A stretch of 64,000 bases of DNA, from the NCBI GenBank assembly GCA_016702505.1, contig JADJDU010000030.1, positions 248,001 to 312,000 on the forward strand, read 5' to 3'. A program made the position numbers and the translations under genes. Shown in pieces: positions 1 through 8,428 of the stretch; position 1 is the stretch's first letter; the number at the start of each line of letters is the position of its first letter. The notes beneath the pieces are model-generated. The model saw nothing but the letters and a program-made list of their open reading frames with translations, made no database searches and was not told the origin of the DNA. Source of the stretch: Microthrixaceae bacterium (GTDB lineage: Bacteria > Actinomycetota > Acidimicrobiia > Acidimicrobiales > Iamiaceae).

Positions 1-447
1 TGGGCTGACCTCGACCACCAGCACTCGGGCTGGATCGGCGGCCACTCGCATGATCTCCCCGACCGTGGCCCCGGCGTGTAGGGAAAGACTGCAAAACCCA
101 TCACCGTCGGGTGGGGCCGCCGCGGTTGCGAAAACCCGTGGGGCCACCTGCTCGAGCGTGGGTCCGAACCGCCGGAAATCGGCGGGGACGAACTCGATCG
201 CCCCACCTTGGTCGCGCAACAGCCGTTCCAGCGGCCCGTAGAAGCCCGACAGGAACCGGACGTTGGACCGACTGAACAGCTCGTAGAAATCGGTGATGAG
301 GGCACCCCCCACCAACAGGTCGGTCCAGTCGTCACGAGCACCCAAGGCGTGGAGGAAATCACCAGGCTGACCCGGCCCGAGCGGGATACCCAGCGAGTCG
401 GTTGGCCGCAGAAGGGCGGCTGCTTCGGTGGCGGTCATGACCTGCAT
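1..447 (-). CDS. Acetyl-CoA hydrolase/transferase family protein, N-terminal part (cut by window edge)
   Basis: The reverse strand is open from an ATG at 447 to the window edge, giving about 149 residues with no stop. The translation starts MQVMTATEAAALL, followed by DSLGIPLGPGQPGDFLHAL, then an FYGPLERLL segment and GDGFCSLSLHAG near residues 118-129. This order is typical of the N-terminal domain of acetyl-CoA hydrolase/CoA-transferase enzymes, which move CoA between acyl groups and acetate or release it. A second in-frame ATG lies at 438. No convincing Shine-Dalgarno is visible for either. It diverges from the acyl-CoA synthetase at 481, only 33 bases away, so the two probably share a control region. 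The family call is solid; the substrate is unknown because the C-terminal half is missing. Confidence 0.75.
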   Translation of the reverse strand, partial: MQVMTATEAAALLRPTDSLGIPLGPGQPGDFLHALGARDDWTDLLVGGALITDFYELFSRSNVRFLSGFYGPLERLLRDQGGAIEFVPADFRRFGPTLEQVAPRVFATAAAPPDGDGFCSLSLHAGATVGEIMRVAADPARVLVVEVSP

Positions 448-480
448 GGACCGAAAACGTAGGCCGTCTGACGATCTACG

Positions 481-2055
481 GTGAGCCAGGTGATCGAGTC
501 AGCCAGTTCTTCGGGTCGAGATGCCAGACCACTCGACATCGACGTCGAGGGAGGTTGCGCTCTTCCCGAGGCTGGCGGGTCGTTGGTGGTCGACGAGCGA
601 CGGGCGTGGAGTCCGGCCGAGGTGTGGGACCTCACCCACCGTGTCGCCCACCTGGCCAGGGGCATGTGCCCCGACGGCCGACGGATGGCGGTCTTCGGGG
701 AGAACTGTGCCGAAGCGGTGATCGCCCACCTCGGCGGCCTCCGAGCCGGTGTTTCGGTGGTGGCGGCCAGCGCCCATCTCAACGGTCCCGACGTCGCCTA
801 CCTGTTGGAGGTTGGCGACGTGAGCCTGGTGCTGGCCGGTCCCCGTACGGCGGCGGCAGCCCGCGAGGCCGCCAACCTGGCCGAGATCACCACCGGTCGT
901 GCCACGGCGGTCTTCGTGTGGAACACCGAGGAGTGGCGTGATTGGCTGGCGACGGCACCCGAAGGACCACCACCTGATGATCGCTCGATCCGGCCCAATC
1001 TGTTGTTCACGTCGGGTACCACCGGCAGACCCAAGGCCACCGAGCTCCCACCCAACGTGTTTCCCCGTCGACGGTCCTGGGCCGAGTTCCTCGAGGCGAC
1101 GAACGCCAACCGATTCGTGGGCCTGGGACGACACTTGGTCGTCGCTCCGATCCACCACACCGGGCCGCTGAACGCAGTGCGGGCCCTGGCGGTAGGCACG
1201 CCGATCGGAGTACTCGACCGGTTCGATCCGGCCACCACTCTGGCTGCCATCGAGAAGTGGCAGGTGGGGTCTACCACCCTGGTTCCCACCCACATGTCTC
1301 GACTGCTCGCGCTTGCGCAGCCAATCAGGTCGACGGCCGACACGTCCAGCCTTCGCCTCGTTTTCCAGACTGGATCGGCATGTCCGGTCGAGGTCAAGCG
1401 GGCGATGATCGAATGGTGGGGGCCGGTCTTCCTCGAGGCCTACGGAGGTACCGAGGTCGGGGTGACCTGTGCCATCTCCAGTGAGGATTGGCTTGACCAC
1501 CCCGGTTCGGTGGGGCGGGCTGTGTCGCCCTACGAGGCAGTCGTGGTGGACGACGACGGGCATGAGCTCGATCCTGGAACCGAAGGACGGCTCTACTTCC
1601 GAGACATGACCGGTCGAGGCATCCGCTACCACGGCGACCAAGAGCGATCGGCGGCCGCCCACCTGGCCCCGGGCCTGTTCACGTTGGGGGAGATCGGACG
1701 GGTTGATCCCGACGGCTGGGTGTATGTCACCGACCGGGCATCAGACATGGTGGTCACCGGCGGTGTCAACGTCTATCCGGCCGAGGCCGAGCAGGTGTTG
1801 ATCGGCCACGCGGCTGTGGCCGATGTTGCCGGGGTCGGAATACCCGACCCTGACCTAGGAGAGGTCCTCGTCGCCTTGGTCGTCGCCACCGACCCGGACC
1901 ATCCTCCGTCGGCCACCGACCTGTTGGACTGGTGCCACCGTCGCCTGTCGGTCTACAAGTGCCCGCGCCGAGTGGTGTTCATCGAGTCGTTGAACCGCAA
2001 TGCCCTCGGCAAGCTCGACAAGCGGACCCTGCGGGCGGTTGCCATCGGCCGGTGA
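481..2055 (+). CDS. AMP-binding acyl-CoA synthetase/ligase (ANL superfamily)
   Basis: A 524-residue protein of the adenylate-forming family, expected to activate a carboxylic acid as acyl-AMP and pass it to CoA. The P-loop-like A3 motif TSGTTGRPK is at residues 177-185, the YGGTE motif at about 321-325, and the C-terminal catalytic lysine in NALGKLDK at about 511. The segment DMVVTGGVNVYPAEAE is the usual hinge-proximal motif. The start is GTG. The N-terminal domain is somewhat short and the residues between TSGTTG and the next motif (ELPPNVFP) are unusual, so the substrate cannot be assigned. It diverges from a CoA-transferase gene. A fatty-acid, aromatic-acid or sterol side-chain acid role would fit the downstream P450, but this is inference. 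Confidence 0.85.
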   Translation: MSQVIESASSSGRDARPLDIDVEGGCALPEAGGSLVVDERRAWSPAEVWDLTHRVAHLARGMCPDGRRMAVFGENCAEAVIAHLGGLRAGVSVVAASAHLNGPDVAYLLEVGDVSLVLAGPRTAAAAREAANLAEITTGRATAVFVWNTEEWRDWLATAPEGPPPDDRSIRPNLLFTSGTTGRPKATELPPNVFPRRRSWAEFLEATNANRFVGLGRHLVVAPIHHTGPLNAVRALAVGTPIGVLDRFDPATTLAAIEKWQVGSTTLVPTHMSRLLALAQPIRSTADTSSLRLVFQTGSACPVEVKRAMIEWWGPVFLEAYGGTEVGVTCAISSEDWLDHPGSVGRAVSPYEAVVVDDDGHELDPGTEGRLYFRDMTGRGIRYHGDQERSAAAHLAPGLFTLGEIGRVDPDGWVYVTDRASDMVVTGGVNVYPAEAEQVLIGHAAVADVAGVGIPDPDLGEVLVALVVATDPDHPPSATDLLDWCHRRLSVYKCPRRVVFIESLNRNALGKLDKRTLRAVAIGR

Positions 2056-2173
2056 ACGGTTGGGCGCCCGCTCTCCATCGAGACAGGCCAGCAGGCGAGC
2101 CAAGCTGTCAACACGATCGGTCAAGCCCTGCCCAGGCAATTCCCTACCAACCTTGACCACGACTAGCTGCGAG

Positions 2174-2452
2174 CTATCGGCTTGGGCCTATGCCGGATGG
2201 GCTCTCGGAGGGCTTCAGGCGCCGCAGCGGTGGCAACGTCGGTGGTGGTTGTCGTCTTGGTGGCAGGGTTCCGAGCAGGTCGTGGGTGACCCTGGTGATC
2301 TCGGCCACGGCCAGCTCGAAGGCCTCCTCAGTTGCCGCCGAAGTCTTCTGCACGCCGCTCACCTTGCGGACGTACTGTCGGGCTGCGGCCTCGATCTCCT
2401 GTGGCGTCGCCACCGGGTCCAGACCCCTGAGGGTGGTGATGTTCCGACACAT
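2174..2452 (-). CDS. DUF2277 domain-containing protein
   Basis: A small protein of about 92 residues starting MCRNITTLRGLDPVAT, followed by EIEAAARQYVRKVSG and a conserved EEAFELAVAEI helix. This matches the DUF2277 family (MCRNI.TL at the N-terminus, then an A..F/YVRK.SG helix), whose function is not established. An in-frame ATG two codons upstream at 2458 is possible, but the family normally begins with MCRN. The C-terminal 25 residues are proline- and arginine-rich and may be non-conserved. It is convergent with the acyl-CoA synthetase, 118 bases away. Confidence 0.75.
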   Translation of the reverse strand: MCRNITTLRGLDPVATPQEIEAAARQYVRKVSGVQKTSAATEEAFELAVAEITRVTHDLLGTLPPRRQPPPTLPPLRRLKPSESPSGIGPSR

Positions 2453-2504
2453 GCCCACGACGCTAGAGCGCCTACGCCTAGGTCACATCTCATCGAGATA
2501 AGAG

Positions 2505-2612
2505 CGCTCTGCCCCTGACCCCCGCCCAGTCCTCCCGTTCCAGCTCGTCAGACAGCCGAAACACCGTTAGTGGCCGCGCGTGTACACGGATACGCCTAGG
2601 AGACCAGGCAGA
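2505..2612. repeat. Dispersed intergenic repeat module R3, copy 1
   Basis: The stretch beginning GCTCTGCCCCTGACCCCCGC and containing GTCAGACAGCCGAA is clearly related to 25481-25590 (GCTCTGCCCCCGAACCCCCG, GTCAGACAGCCGAA, then GGTGACCAGGGAGAA). It lies in the gap between the DUF2277 gene and the cytochrome P450 gene. It has no open reading frame with coding character. Copies are diverged, so the boundaries are approximate. Confidence 0.55.
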
Positions 2613-2696
2613 ACCGGGTACGACCCGCCTTCGATGGCGGTCGCGGTCGGTCCCAGGTGGCTCAAAATGGCACCTGGGACCGACCGTGGCGAGTTG

Positions 2697-3953
2697 TCAG
2701 CCGTAGTTGACCTGGTAACCCTTGAGGGCGTTGAGCCAACCGGACCGCAACCGAGCCGGTTCAGCCAGTTGGGTGATGTCGGGGAGGTGGTCGGCGATGG
2801 CGTTGAACATGATGTTGATCTCGACCTTGGCCAGGTTGGCGCCGACGCAGTAGTGGGCACCTCCCCCACCGAACCCCACGTGGGGGTTGGGGTCACGGGT
2901 GATGTCGAACCGGTGAGGATCTTCGAAAACGGTCTCGTCGAAGTTGGCCGAGGAGTAGACCAACCCGACCCGCTGGCCGGCCTTGACCTCTTGGCCGCCC
3001 ACGTTGTGGTCGGTGGTAGCGGTCCGCTGGAACATCACCACCGGCGTAGCCCAGCGCACGATCTCATCAGCGGTGGTCGCTGGTCTCTCGGCCTTGTACA
3101 GCTCCCACTGGTCCGGGTTCTGCATGAAGGCGTGCATGCCGTGGCTGATGGCGTTGCGGGTGGTCTCGTTGCCGGCCACGGCCAGGACCAATATGAACCA
3201 GGCGAACTCCTCTGAGGACAGCGTCTCGTCGGAGCTGGCCGCTACCAGCTTGGTGATGATGTCGTCGGCGGGGTTGGCCCGACGTTCCTCGCCGATGGTG
3301 GCGGCGTAGCCGAGGATCTCCGCGGCGGCCACCGCAGGATCCACGTCGAAGTCAGGATCGTCGTAGGCCATCATCTGGTTGGACCAGTCGAAGATCTTCC
3401 GACGATCCTCCTGGGGGAAACCCATGAGGTCGGCGAGGGCCTGAAGGGGCAGCTCGCAGGCCACGTCGTCGACGAAGTTGCCTTCACCTCTGGCCTTGGC
3501 TTCTGTCACGATGCGAGTGGCTCGCTCGCGCAGGGAGTCCTCGATCTTGGCCACCCCACGAGGGGTGAACACCCCTCGGGCCACGATTCCCCGAACCTTG
3601 GAGTGGTGCGGGTCATCCATGTTGATCAGCATGTTGCGCTGGATGTCTCGTTCTTCCTTGCCCAAGTGGCCTTCGAACTTGACGATGGCTGTGTTCTCCT
3701 CGCTCGACCAACCGTCGCGGGCCGAGGAGATCTCCTTGACATCCTCCCAGCGGGTGGCCAGCCACAGGCCACCGTCTTCGAAGCTGGAATCGGCCTGGGT
3801 CTGGGGGTTCCAGTACATCGGCTTGTTCTGACGGAGCCAGGCGAACTCCGGCAAGGGCACGGCCCGCTGGACGAGGTCCGGATCGGTGAAGTCGGTACCG
3901 TGCGCCACCGGGCAGCGCGCAACATCGGTCGGGTTGGGGACGGTGTCTGTCAT
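2697..3953 (-). CDS. Cytochrome P450, CYP125-like (steroid side-chain hydroxylase family)
   Basis: A 418-residue soluble P450. The I-helix motif GNETTRN is at 261-267, the K-helix ExxR is EIVR at 297-300, and the heme-binding loop GFGGGGAHYC carries the thiolate ligand Cys369. The early segment CPVAHGTDFTDPDL, the AGNETTRN form of the oxygen-binding helix and the C-terminal RLRSGWLNALKGYQV closely resemble CYP125/CYP142-type enzymes, which in mycobacteria oxidise the terminal methyl of the cholesterol side chain. The reading frame stays open far upstream, but MTDTVPNPTD at 3953 is chosen because the upstream nitronate monooxygenase stops two bases before it. It is the last gene of a TetR / NMO / P450 operon. 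Electrons would come from a ferredoxin not encoded here. The sub-family is by recall of motifs only. Confidence 0.85.
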   Translation of the reverse strand: MTDTVPNPTDVARCPVAHGTDFTDPDLVQRAVPLPEFAWLRQNKPMYWNPQTQADSSFEDGGLWLATRWEDVKEISSARDGWSSEENTAIVKFEGHLGKEERDIQRNMLINMDDPHHSKVRGIVARGVFTPRGVAKIEDSLRERATRIVTEAKARGEGNFVDDVACELPLQALADLMGFPQEDRRKIFDWSNQMMAYDDPDFDVDPAVAAAEILGYAATIGEERRANPADDIITKLVAASSDETLSSEEFAWFILVLAVAGNETTRNAISHGMHAFMQNPDQWELYKAERPATTADEIVRWATPVVMFQRTATTDHNVGGQEVKAGQRVGLVYSSANFDETVFEDPHRFDITRDPNPHVGFGGGGAHYCVGANLAKVEINIMFNAIADHLPDITQLAEPARLRSGWLNALKGYQVNYG

Positions 3954-3955
3954 GG

Positions 3956-5086
3956 TCAGGCCTCCACGTCGACGTTCATGAGCGTGTGCAGGCGCTCGGT
4001 TGATTCGATGCACTCTTCGACGAGGTCGAAGACCACGTCTTTCGCTGGACGCGACTTGGTCATGCGTCCGACGATCTGTCCCACCGGGTTGAACTGGACG
4101 TCCTTGGCCTGTTCGGGGTAACGGTGCCCACGCTGCACCGCGTTGGATGTGACCATGAACTGCATGGGCATTCCCAGTGGCTTGGGATTGCCCTCTTCCT
4201 CCCAGGCTTCTGTCCACTCGTTGCGGAGCATGCGGCAGGGCTTGCCCGTCCAGGACCGGGACCGGAGGGTGTCCTTGCTGGTTGCCTCGAAGAGGCTCTG
4301 CATCTGGGCGGGCGGCACATCGGCTTCGTCGACGGTGAGCCACAGCGATCCGGTCCACACCCCCTGCGCCCCCATGGCCAACGCTGCCGCCATCTGGCGA
4401 CCCGATCCGATGCCGCCAGCGGCCAGCATCGGGGTGTCGCCGAGCACGTCGAGCACCTCGGGCCACAGCACCATGGAGCCGATCTCGCCGGTGTGACCGC
4501 CGCCCTCGGTGCCCTGGGCGATGATGATGTCGACGCCCGCCGCCTTGTGCCGGGCGGCCTGGGCGGCCGAGCCGCACAGGGCGGCGATGACCTTGCCTCG
4601 CTCGTGGACCTTTTCGATCACATCGGGTGGAGGCGTCCCAAGGGCGTTGGCCAGGAGCACGCACTTGTCTCGGGCCAGGGCGATCTCGGCCTGAGGCCCG
4701 GCGATGGCGGTTCCGAAGCCGATCAGCTCTTGCATCTTCTCGTCTTCGGGAATCTCGGGCACACCGTGGTCGCGGAGAAGCTTCTGCACGAAGTCCCGGT
4801 GCTCTTGGGGGATGAGGGCCTTAAGGTCTTCTTGGAGTTTGTCTGCGTCGGTTGCGCCCATGCCCTCGTACTTGCCGGGGATGACGATGTCGACTCCGTA
4901 TGGGTGGTCGCCGATGTGTTCGTCGATCCAATCGAGCTCGGTCTCGAGCTGTTCGGGGGTGAACCCGACGGCGCCCAGCACCCCAAGGCCGCCGGCCTTG
5001 CTGACAGCGACCACCACGTCACGACAGTGGGTGAAAGCGAATATCGGAAACTCGAGTCCCAGTCTGCGAGCCAGTTCGGTCTGCAT
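3956..5086 (-). CDS. NAD(P)H-dependent flavin oxidoreductase, nitronate monooxygenase family
   Basis: A 376-residue TIM-barrel FMN protein. The family motif GTEGGGHTG is at 192-200, the phosphate-binding AAGGIGSG at 222-229, and the N-terminal PIFAFTHCRDVVVAVSKAGGLGVLG is the usual first strand-helix unit. Nitronate monooxygenases oxidise alkyl nitronates, but many actinobacterial members are of unknown substrate and lie in sterol or fatty-acid operons. The gene is 20 bases downstream of the TetR gene and 2 bases upstream of the CYP125-like gene, so co-transcription is very likely. Start ATG at 5086. Confidence 0.85.
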   Translation of the reverse strand: MQTELARRLGLEFPIFAFTHCRDVVVAVSKAGGLGVLGAVGFTPEQLETELDWIDEHIGDHPYGVDIVIPGKYEGMGATDADKLQEDLKALIPQEHRDFVQKLLRDHGVPEIPEDEKMQELIGFGTAIAGPQAEIALARDKCVLLANALGTPPPDVIEKVHERGKVIAALCGSAAQAARHKAAGVDIIIAQGTEGGGHTGEIGSMVLWPEVLDVLGDTPMLAAGGIGSGRQMAAALAMGAQGVWTGSLWLTVDEADVPPAQMQSLFEATSKDTLRSRSWTGKPCRMLRNEWTEAWEEEGNPKPLGMPMQFMVTSNAVQRGHRYPEQAKDVQFNPVGQIVGRMTKSRPAKDVVFDLVEECIESTERLHTLMNVDVEA

Positions 5087-5106
5087 TAGTTCGTGTTCTG
5101 CTTTCG

Positions 5107-5724
5107 TCAGGTTGGTTTGGTCGGGCTCGGGCCGAGGCCCAAGATGTTTCGGAGGCCGTCAACCACCACGTGCTCGGGTAGCGCCGCGGGGTCGAGACGG
5201 TGTTGGAACGAAGCTCCGAGCAGGATTGCGATCACCAGGCTGGCCACGTCGGCGGGAGGGGCTGGCAGCGTGAAGTCGAACTCCCGGCTCCATTCGGCCA
5301 GCCCGCCGGCCAGGCCCTGGCGCATGGTCTCGAACCGTTCGGCACCGACGATGCCCAACTCCGTGTCGCGGGCTGCATGTAGCCACAGCTCGAACTCCAG
5401 CAGAACCCAGGCGTCGCCGGTCTCGACATCGCGGCGCACCAGCTCCTGCCACAGCGCACTCAACCGCCGATCCAGGTCGCTCTCCACGGCGAGGGCGGCC
5501 GAGACGTCGACGATCGCTTGTTCCACCCAGCGTTGCAACAGGGCGACGAGAAGGCCCTCCTTGCCGCCGAAGTGGTCATAGAGGGCACCGGTGGTACGCC
5601 CCGCTGCAGCCGCGACTGCCTCGGCCGAGGTGGCATGGAAGCCCTTGTGGGCGAACAGATCAGCGGCCGCGTCGATGAGGAGTGCCCTGGTCTCGGCCCT
5701 TCGTTCCTCCTGTGTACGTGCCAC
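5107..5724 (-). CDS. TetR/AcrR family transcriptional regulator
   Basis: A protein of about 205 residues beginning VARTQEERRAETRALL (GTG start). The N-terminal helix-turn-helix is visible as AAADLFAHKGFHATSAEAVA followed by GRTTGALYDHFGGKEGLL, the standard TetR DNA-binding unit; the remainder is a helical ligand/dimer domain. The frame continues open upstream to 5859, but that extension would overlap a perfect inverted repeat that looks like its operator, and the GTG start gives the normal TetR length. It leads the operon TetR / NMO / P450 and probably represses it together with itself. The ligand may be a CoA-thioester or sterol, which is inference. Confidence 0.85.
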   Translation of the reverse strand: MARTQEERRAETRALLIDAAADLFAHKGFHATSAEAVAAAAGRTTGALYDHFGGKEGLLVALLQRWVEQAIVDVSAALAVESDLDRRLSALWQELVRRDVETGDAWVLLEFELWLHAARDTELGIVGAERFETMRQGLAGGLAEWSREFDFTLPAPPADVASLVIAILLGASFQHRLDPAALPEHVVVDGLRNILGLGPSPTKPT

Positions 5725-5733
5725 GGCGGGAGA

Positions 5734-5759
5734 ACATACATCTGACAGCCGATGTATGT
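5734..5759. promoter_or_regulatory. Putative TetR operator (9-bp perfect inverted repeat plus third half-site)
   Basis: ACATACATC, an 8-base spacer, then GATGTATGT forms a perfect 9-bp inverted repeat immediately upstream of the TetR start. A further half-site, CCGATGTAT, follows at 5767-5775. The location between the TetR operon and the divergent diguanylate cyclase gene suits autoregulation. Confidence 0.6.
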
Positions 5760-5900
5760 CGACCATCCGATGTATCTGTTGGGAAGGACCATCACCGATG
5801 CTGGCCGTGCTGGTGTCACTACGTTGAGTGATAGGTCGCGATACGGTGACTCTGATCAATCGTCGGATCGGGCAACGGCATCCGGACCGACATTCCCGTC

Positions 5901-7388
5901 ATGGCTGCTACCACCGACCGGCAACGGACCCCGATCTTCGACTACGCGGCATCGATAGATCCCGCTATGTCCGCCTTCGGCTGGCACTTCATCGTCCTCA
6001 GCTACCTGGCCGTGCTGATCCCTCTGTTGGGGGTACCGCTACCTCGGGACGTGGAGACCCAGTGGAGCATCGTGGCCATGGTGATGGTGGTCGCTCTTGC
6101 CACCATCGCTCTCAACCTCGTCTACCTACGCCGTATGGTCGCCTCCGATGGTTGGGAGGAACCACCAGGCATCGTCGTGCTGACCCAAGCCGTCCTGGTC
6201 ACCGTCGCAACTGGTTGGCTGAATGTGGCCCTGAGCAGTGCCGCCGGCTTCTACCGTCCGATAATCCTGGTTCCCACCGTTCTGGTTGCGGTGATCGGCA
6301 ACCGCGCCATGCTCGTGACCACCGGTGTCACCGCCTTCGGGACCCTCGCTCTAACCACCTGGGCTCAGGGCATCGAGACGGCACACCTCCCCGCCCTTCT
6401 GGTCTCCTACGGCGCAACGTGGGGTCTCCTCATCGTCATGATCAGGCTCCTGGCGGGCCGCGCCCTCCAGTCGACCACCCTCACCCAGGGCATCGCCGAC
6501 GCCGCAGCCATCGCGGCGCAGAGCGACCGCTTCGACACCGGCCTGGAACGTCTACTTCCCGTCATCGGCACCTGGGTGCTCGCCGACCGGGTTACGGCCT
6601 TCGAATCCGCCGGAGAGACCTTCCTACCGATCGAGACCTGGCCTCAAGACATCGAGGCCTGTTCCGAGCCCCGACCTGAACTTGTGGCCCGGGCCAGAGC
6701 CGAGCACGGCGCTGCCATCGACGGTGCCCGGGGTTTGATGGTGGCCACCGACGACCCACACGCCGACTTGTCCGACGCCAGCGTGGTGGTGGTGATCGAA
6801 GGCGCCACCAGAGCAAAGCTCGACTCGCTGACCTACCACTTCCAGTTGACGCGGATGGCCGACCAGATCCAGACGCTGTTGAGACGTAGCCGTCACATCG
6901 AACACCTGGAGTCGCTGGGTCGCACCGACAGCCTCACCGGTCTTCCGAACCGCCGAGCCCTCGAGGAGCGCCTCGACGAAATCGGTGGAGCATGCCGCCA
7001 CCCCGATGGTCCGGCAAGCCTGGCCATGATCGATATCGACAACTTCAAGCGTTACAACGACACCCACGGCCATCCGGCCGGTGATGCGTTGCTTCGGGCC
7101 TTCGCCTCGATCCTCCGCTCCGGTGTCAGGTCCAACGATTTCGTGGCTCGTTACGGGGGCGAAGAGTTCTGTCTCCTCCTTCCCGCGACCTCCATCGAGG
7201 GAGCGACCCAACTGATCGAGCAGCTCCGTCGGAAGGTGGGCAGCGCCCCCGCCACAGCCGATGCGGCGTTCTCGGCCGGCGTGGCCAGCTGGGCCGAAGC
7301 CGAAAGCGTGGAGGATCTCATGAGTCGAGCCGACGCTGCGATGTACGAAGCCAAGCGCTCGGGCAAAGCCCGGACCGTGTCTGTTTGA
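5901..7388 (+). CDS. Membrane-bound diguanylate cyclase (GGDEF domain)
   Basis: A 495-residue protein. Residues about 25-200 hold five to six hydrophobic segments, so the N-terminus is in the membrane. A variable, possibly GAF-like cytoplasmic region follows at about 200-330. The GGDEF domain begins with SLGRTDSLTGLPNRRALEERL. The active-site signature is GGEEF at 419-423, a catalytically competent variant, and an inhibitory I-site RxxD is present as RSND at 410-413. It should convert two GTP to cyclic di-GMP under membrane-sensed control. It diverges from the TetR operon. Confidence 0.9.
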   Translation: MAATTDRQRTPIFDYAASIDPAMSAFGWHFIVLSYLAVLIPLLGVPLPRDVETQWSIVAMVMVVALATIALNLVYLRRMVASDGWEEPPGIVVLTQAVLVTVATGWLNVALSSAAGFYRPIILVPTVLVAVIGNRAMLVTTGVTAFGTLALTTWAQGIETAHLPALLVSYGATWGLLIVMIRLLAGRALQSTTLTQGIADAAAIAAQSDRFDTGLERLLPVIGTWVLADRVTAFESAGETFLPIETWPQDIEACSEPRPELVARARAEHGAAIDGARGLMVATDDPHADLSDASVVVVIEGATRAKLDSLTYHFQLTRMADQIQTLLRRSRHIEHLESLGRTDSLTGLPNRRALEERLDEIGGACRHPDGPASLAMIDIDNFKRYNDTHGHPAGDALLRAFASILRSGVRSNDFVARYGGEEFCLLLPATSIEGATQLIEQLRRKVGSAPATADAAFSAGVASWAEAESVEDLMSRADAAMYEAKRSGKARTVSV

Positions 7389-7433
7389 CCGATCGGTCTC
7401 CTAGTCACCCAGGAAATTCGGGTCTCTATCTGG

Positions 7434-8384
7434 CTACCCACCCATCGGGTACAGGACAACCTTGCCGAGTTTGCCCGGAGCGGCCAGCTGCTCGTAGGCC
7501 GAATCGACTTCGTTGAGCCCGACAGTGGCCGACACCGGGACTCGAACTCGTCCGCTACCGAGAAGGGGAAGGACGTGTCGGCCCGCTGCCTGCACCGCCG
7601 CCGATCGCGCCTCGATTGGTCTGGCTCTGAGGGTCGATCCCAAGAGCCTTCCTCGTGCGCCCATCAACGCTAGGAGGTCGATTTCGGCCCGTGCTCCCCG
7701 GCTCACCCCGATCACCACGATCCGGCCACCCACGGCCAGCGACGCCACATCGGCACCCAGGTTCTCGCCGCCCAAAAGTTCGAGCACGACATCGAAGGGA
7801 CCGTGGTCGACGAAATTCTCGGGGAGCACGACCGAGTCGGCCCCGAGAGCCGCCACCGCGTCATGACGTGCCGGATCCCGCACCGTGGCCACCACCGTTG
7901 CCCCGGCCGCGTGGGCTAGCTGGACCGCAGCACTACCCACCCCGCCGGCGGCCCCATGAATGCAGACCCGCTCACCCAGGGCGAGACCGGCTTGGGTGAA
8001 CAGGGCGTCGTGCGCAGTCACGAAGACCTCGCAGAACCCACCGGCCTCAGCCCAGCCAACACCATCGGGAACGGCCAGCGCACTCGACTCGTGCACGCTC
8101 AGCAACTCGGCCTGGCCACCACCGCCCACCAGGGCCATGACCCGATCTCCTACCGCGAATCGCCATGTTCCCGACCCGACGGCTATGACCTCTCCAGCCG
8201 CCTCTAGTCCCGGAATGTCGGCTGGGGAGCCCGGAGGTGCCGGGTAGAGGCCCCTCACCTGCAGAGCGTCGGCCGGATTCAGACCTGCGGCTCGGACCGA
8301 TATCAAGATCTCGCCAGGCCCGGCCACCGGGTCCGGGTGATCGGCGATGTGTAGAGCCCGAGAATCGATGGTCACTGCTCTCAT
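7434..8384 (-). CDS. Zinc-independent NAD(P)H:quinone oxidoreductase (MDR superfamily)
   Basis: A 316-residue medium-chain reductase. The N-terminal GroES-like fold shows AAGLNPADALQVRGLYP and PGLEAAGEVIAVGSG; the Rossmann motif is HGAAGGVGSAAVQLA. There is no cysteine cluster for structural zinc, so it belongs to the quinone oxidoreductase (Qor/QorB, crystallin-like) branch that reduces quinones or enones with NADPH. Start ATG at 8384. It is convergent with the diguanylate cyclase and lies 45 bases downstream of the helicase end. Confidence 0.85.
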   Translation of the reverse strand: MRAVTIDSRALHIADHPDPVAGPGEILISVRAAGLNPADALQVRGLYPAPPGSPADIPGLEAAGEVIAVGSGTWRFAVGDRVMALVGGGGQAELLSVHESSALAVPDGVGWAEAGGFCEVFVTAHDALFTQAGLALGERVCIHGAAGGVGSAAVQLAHAAGATVVATVRDPARHDAVAALGADSVVLPENFVDHGPFDVVLELLGGENLGADVASLAVGGRIVVIGVSRGARAEIDLLALMGARGRLLGSTLRARPIEARSAAVQAAGRHVLPLLGSGRVRVPVSATVGLNEVDSAYEQLAAPGKLGKVVLYPMGG

Positions 8385-8428
8385 ACCCCATTTCTAGGAG
8401 ATGGGAGCAGGCCACCGATACGCCCGGT

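Noticed and set aside
3954..4664. N-terminal extension of the P450 reading frame
   Set aside because: Overlaps the whole 3' half of the nitronate monooxygenase gene; P450 similarity begins at MTDTVPNPTD.
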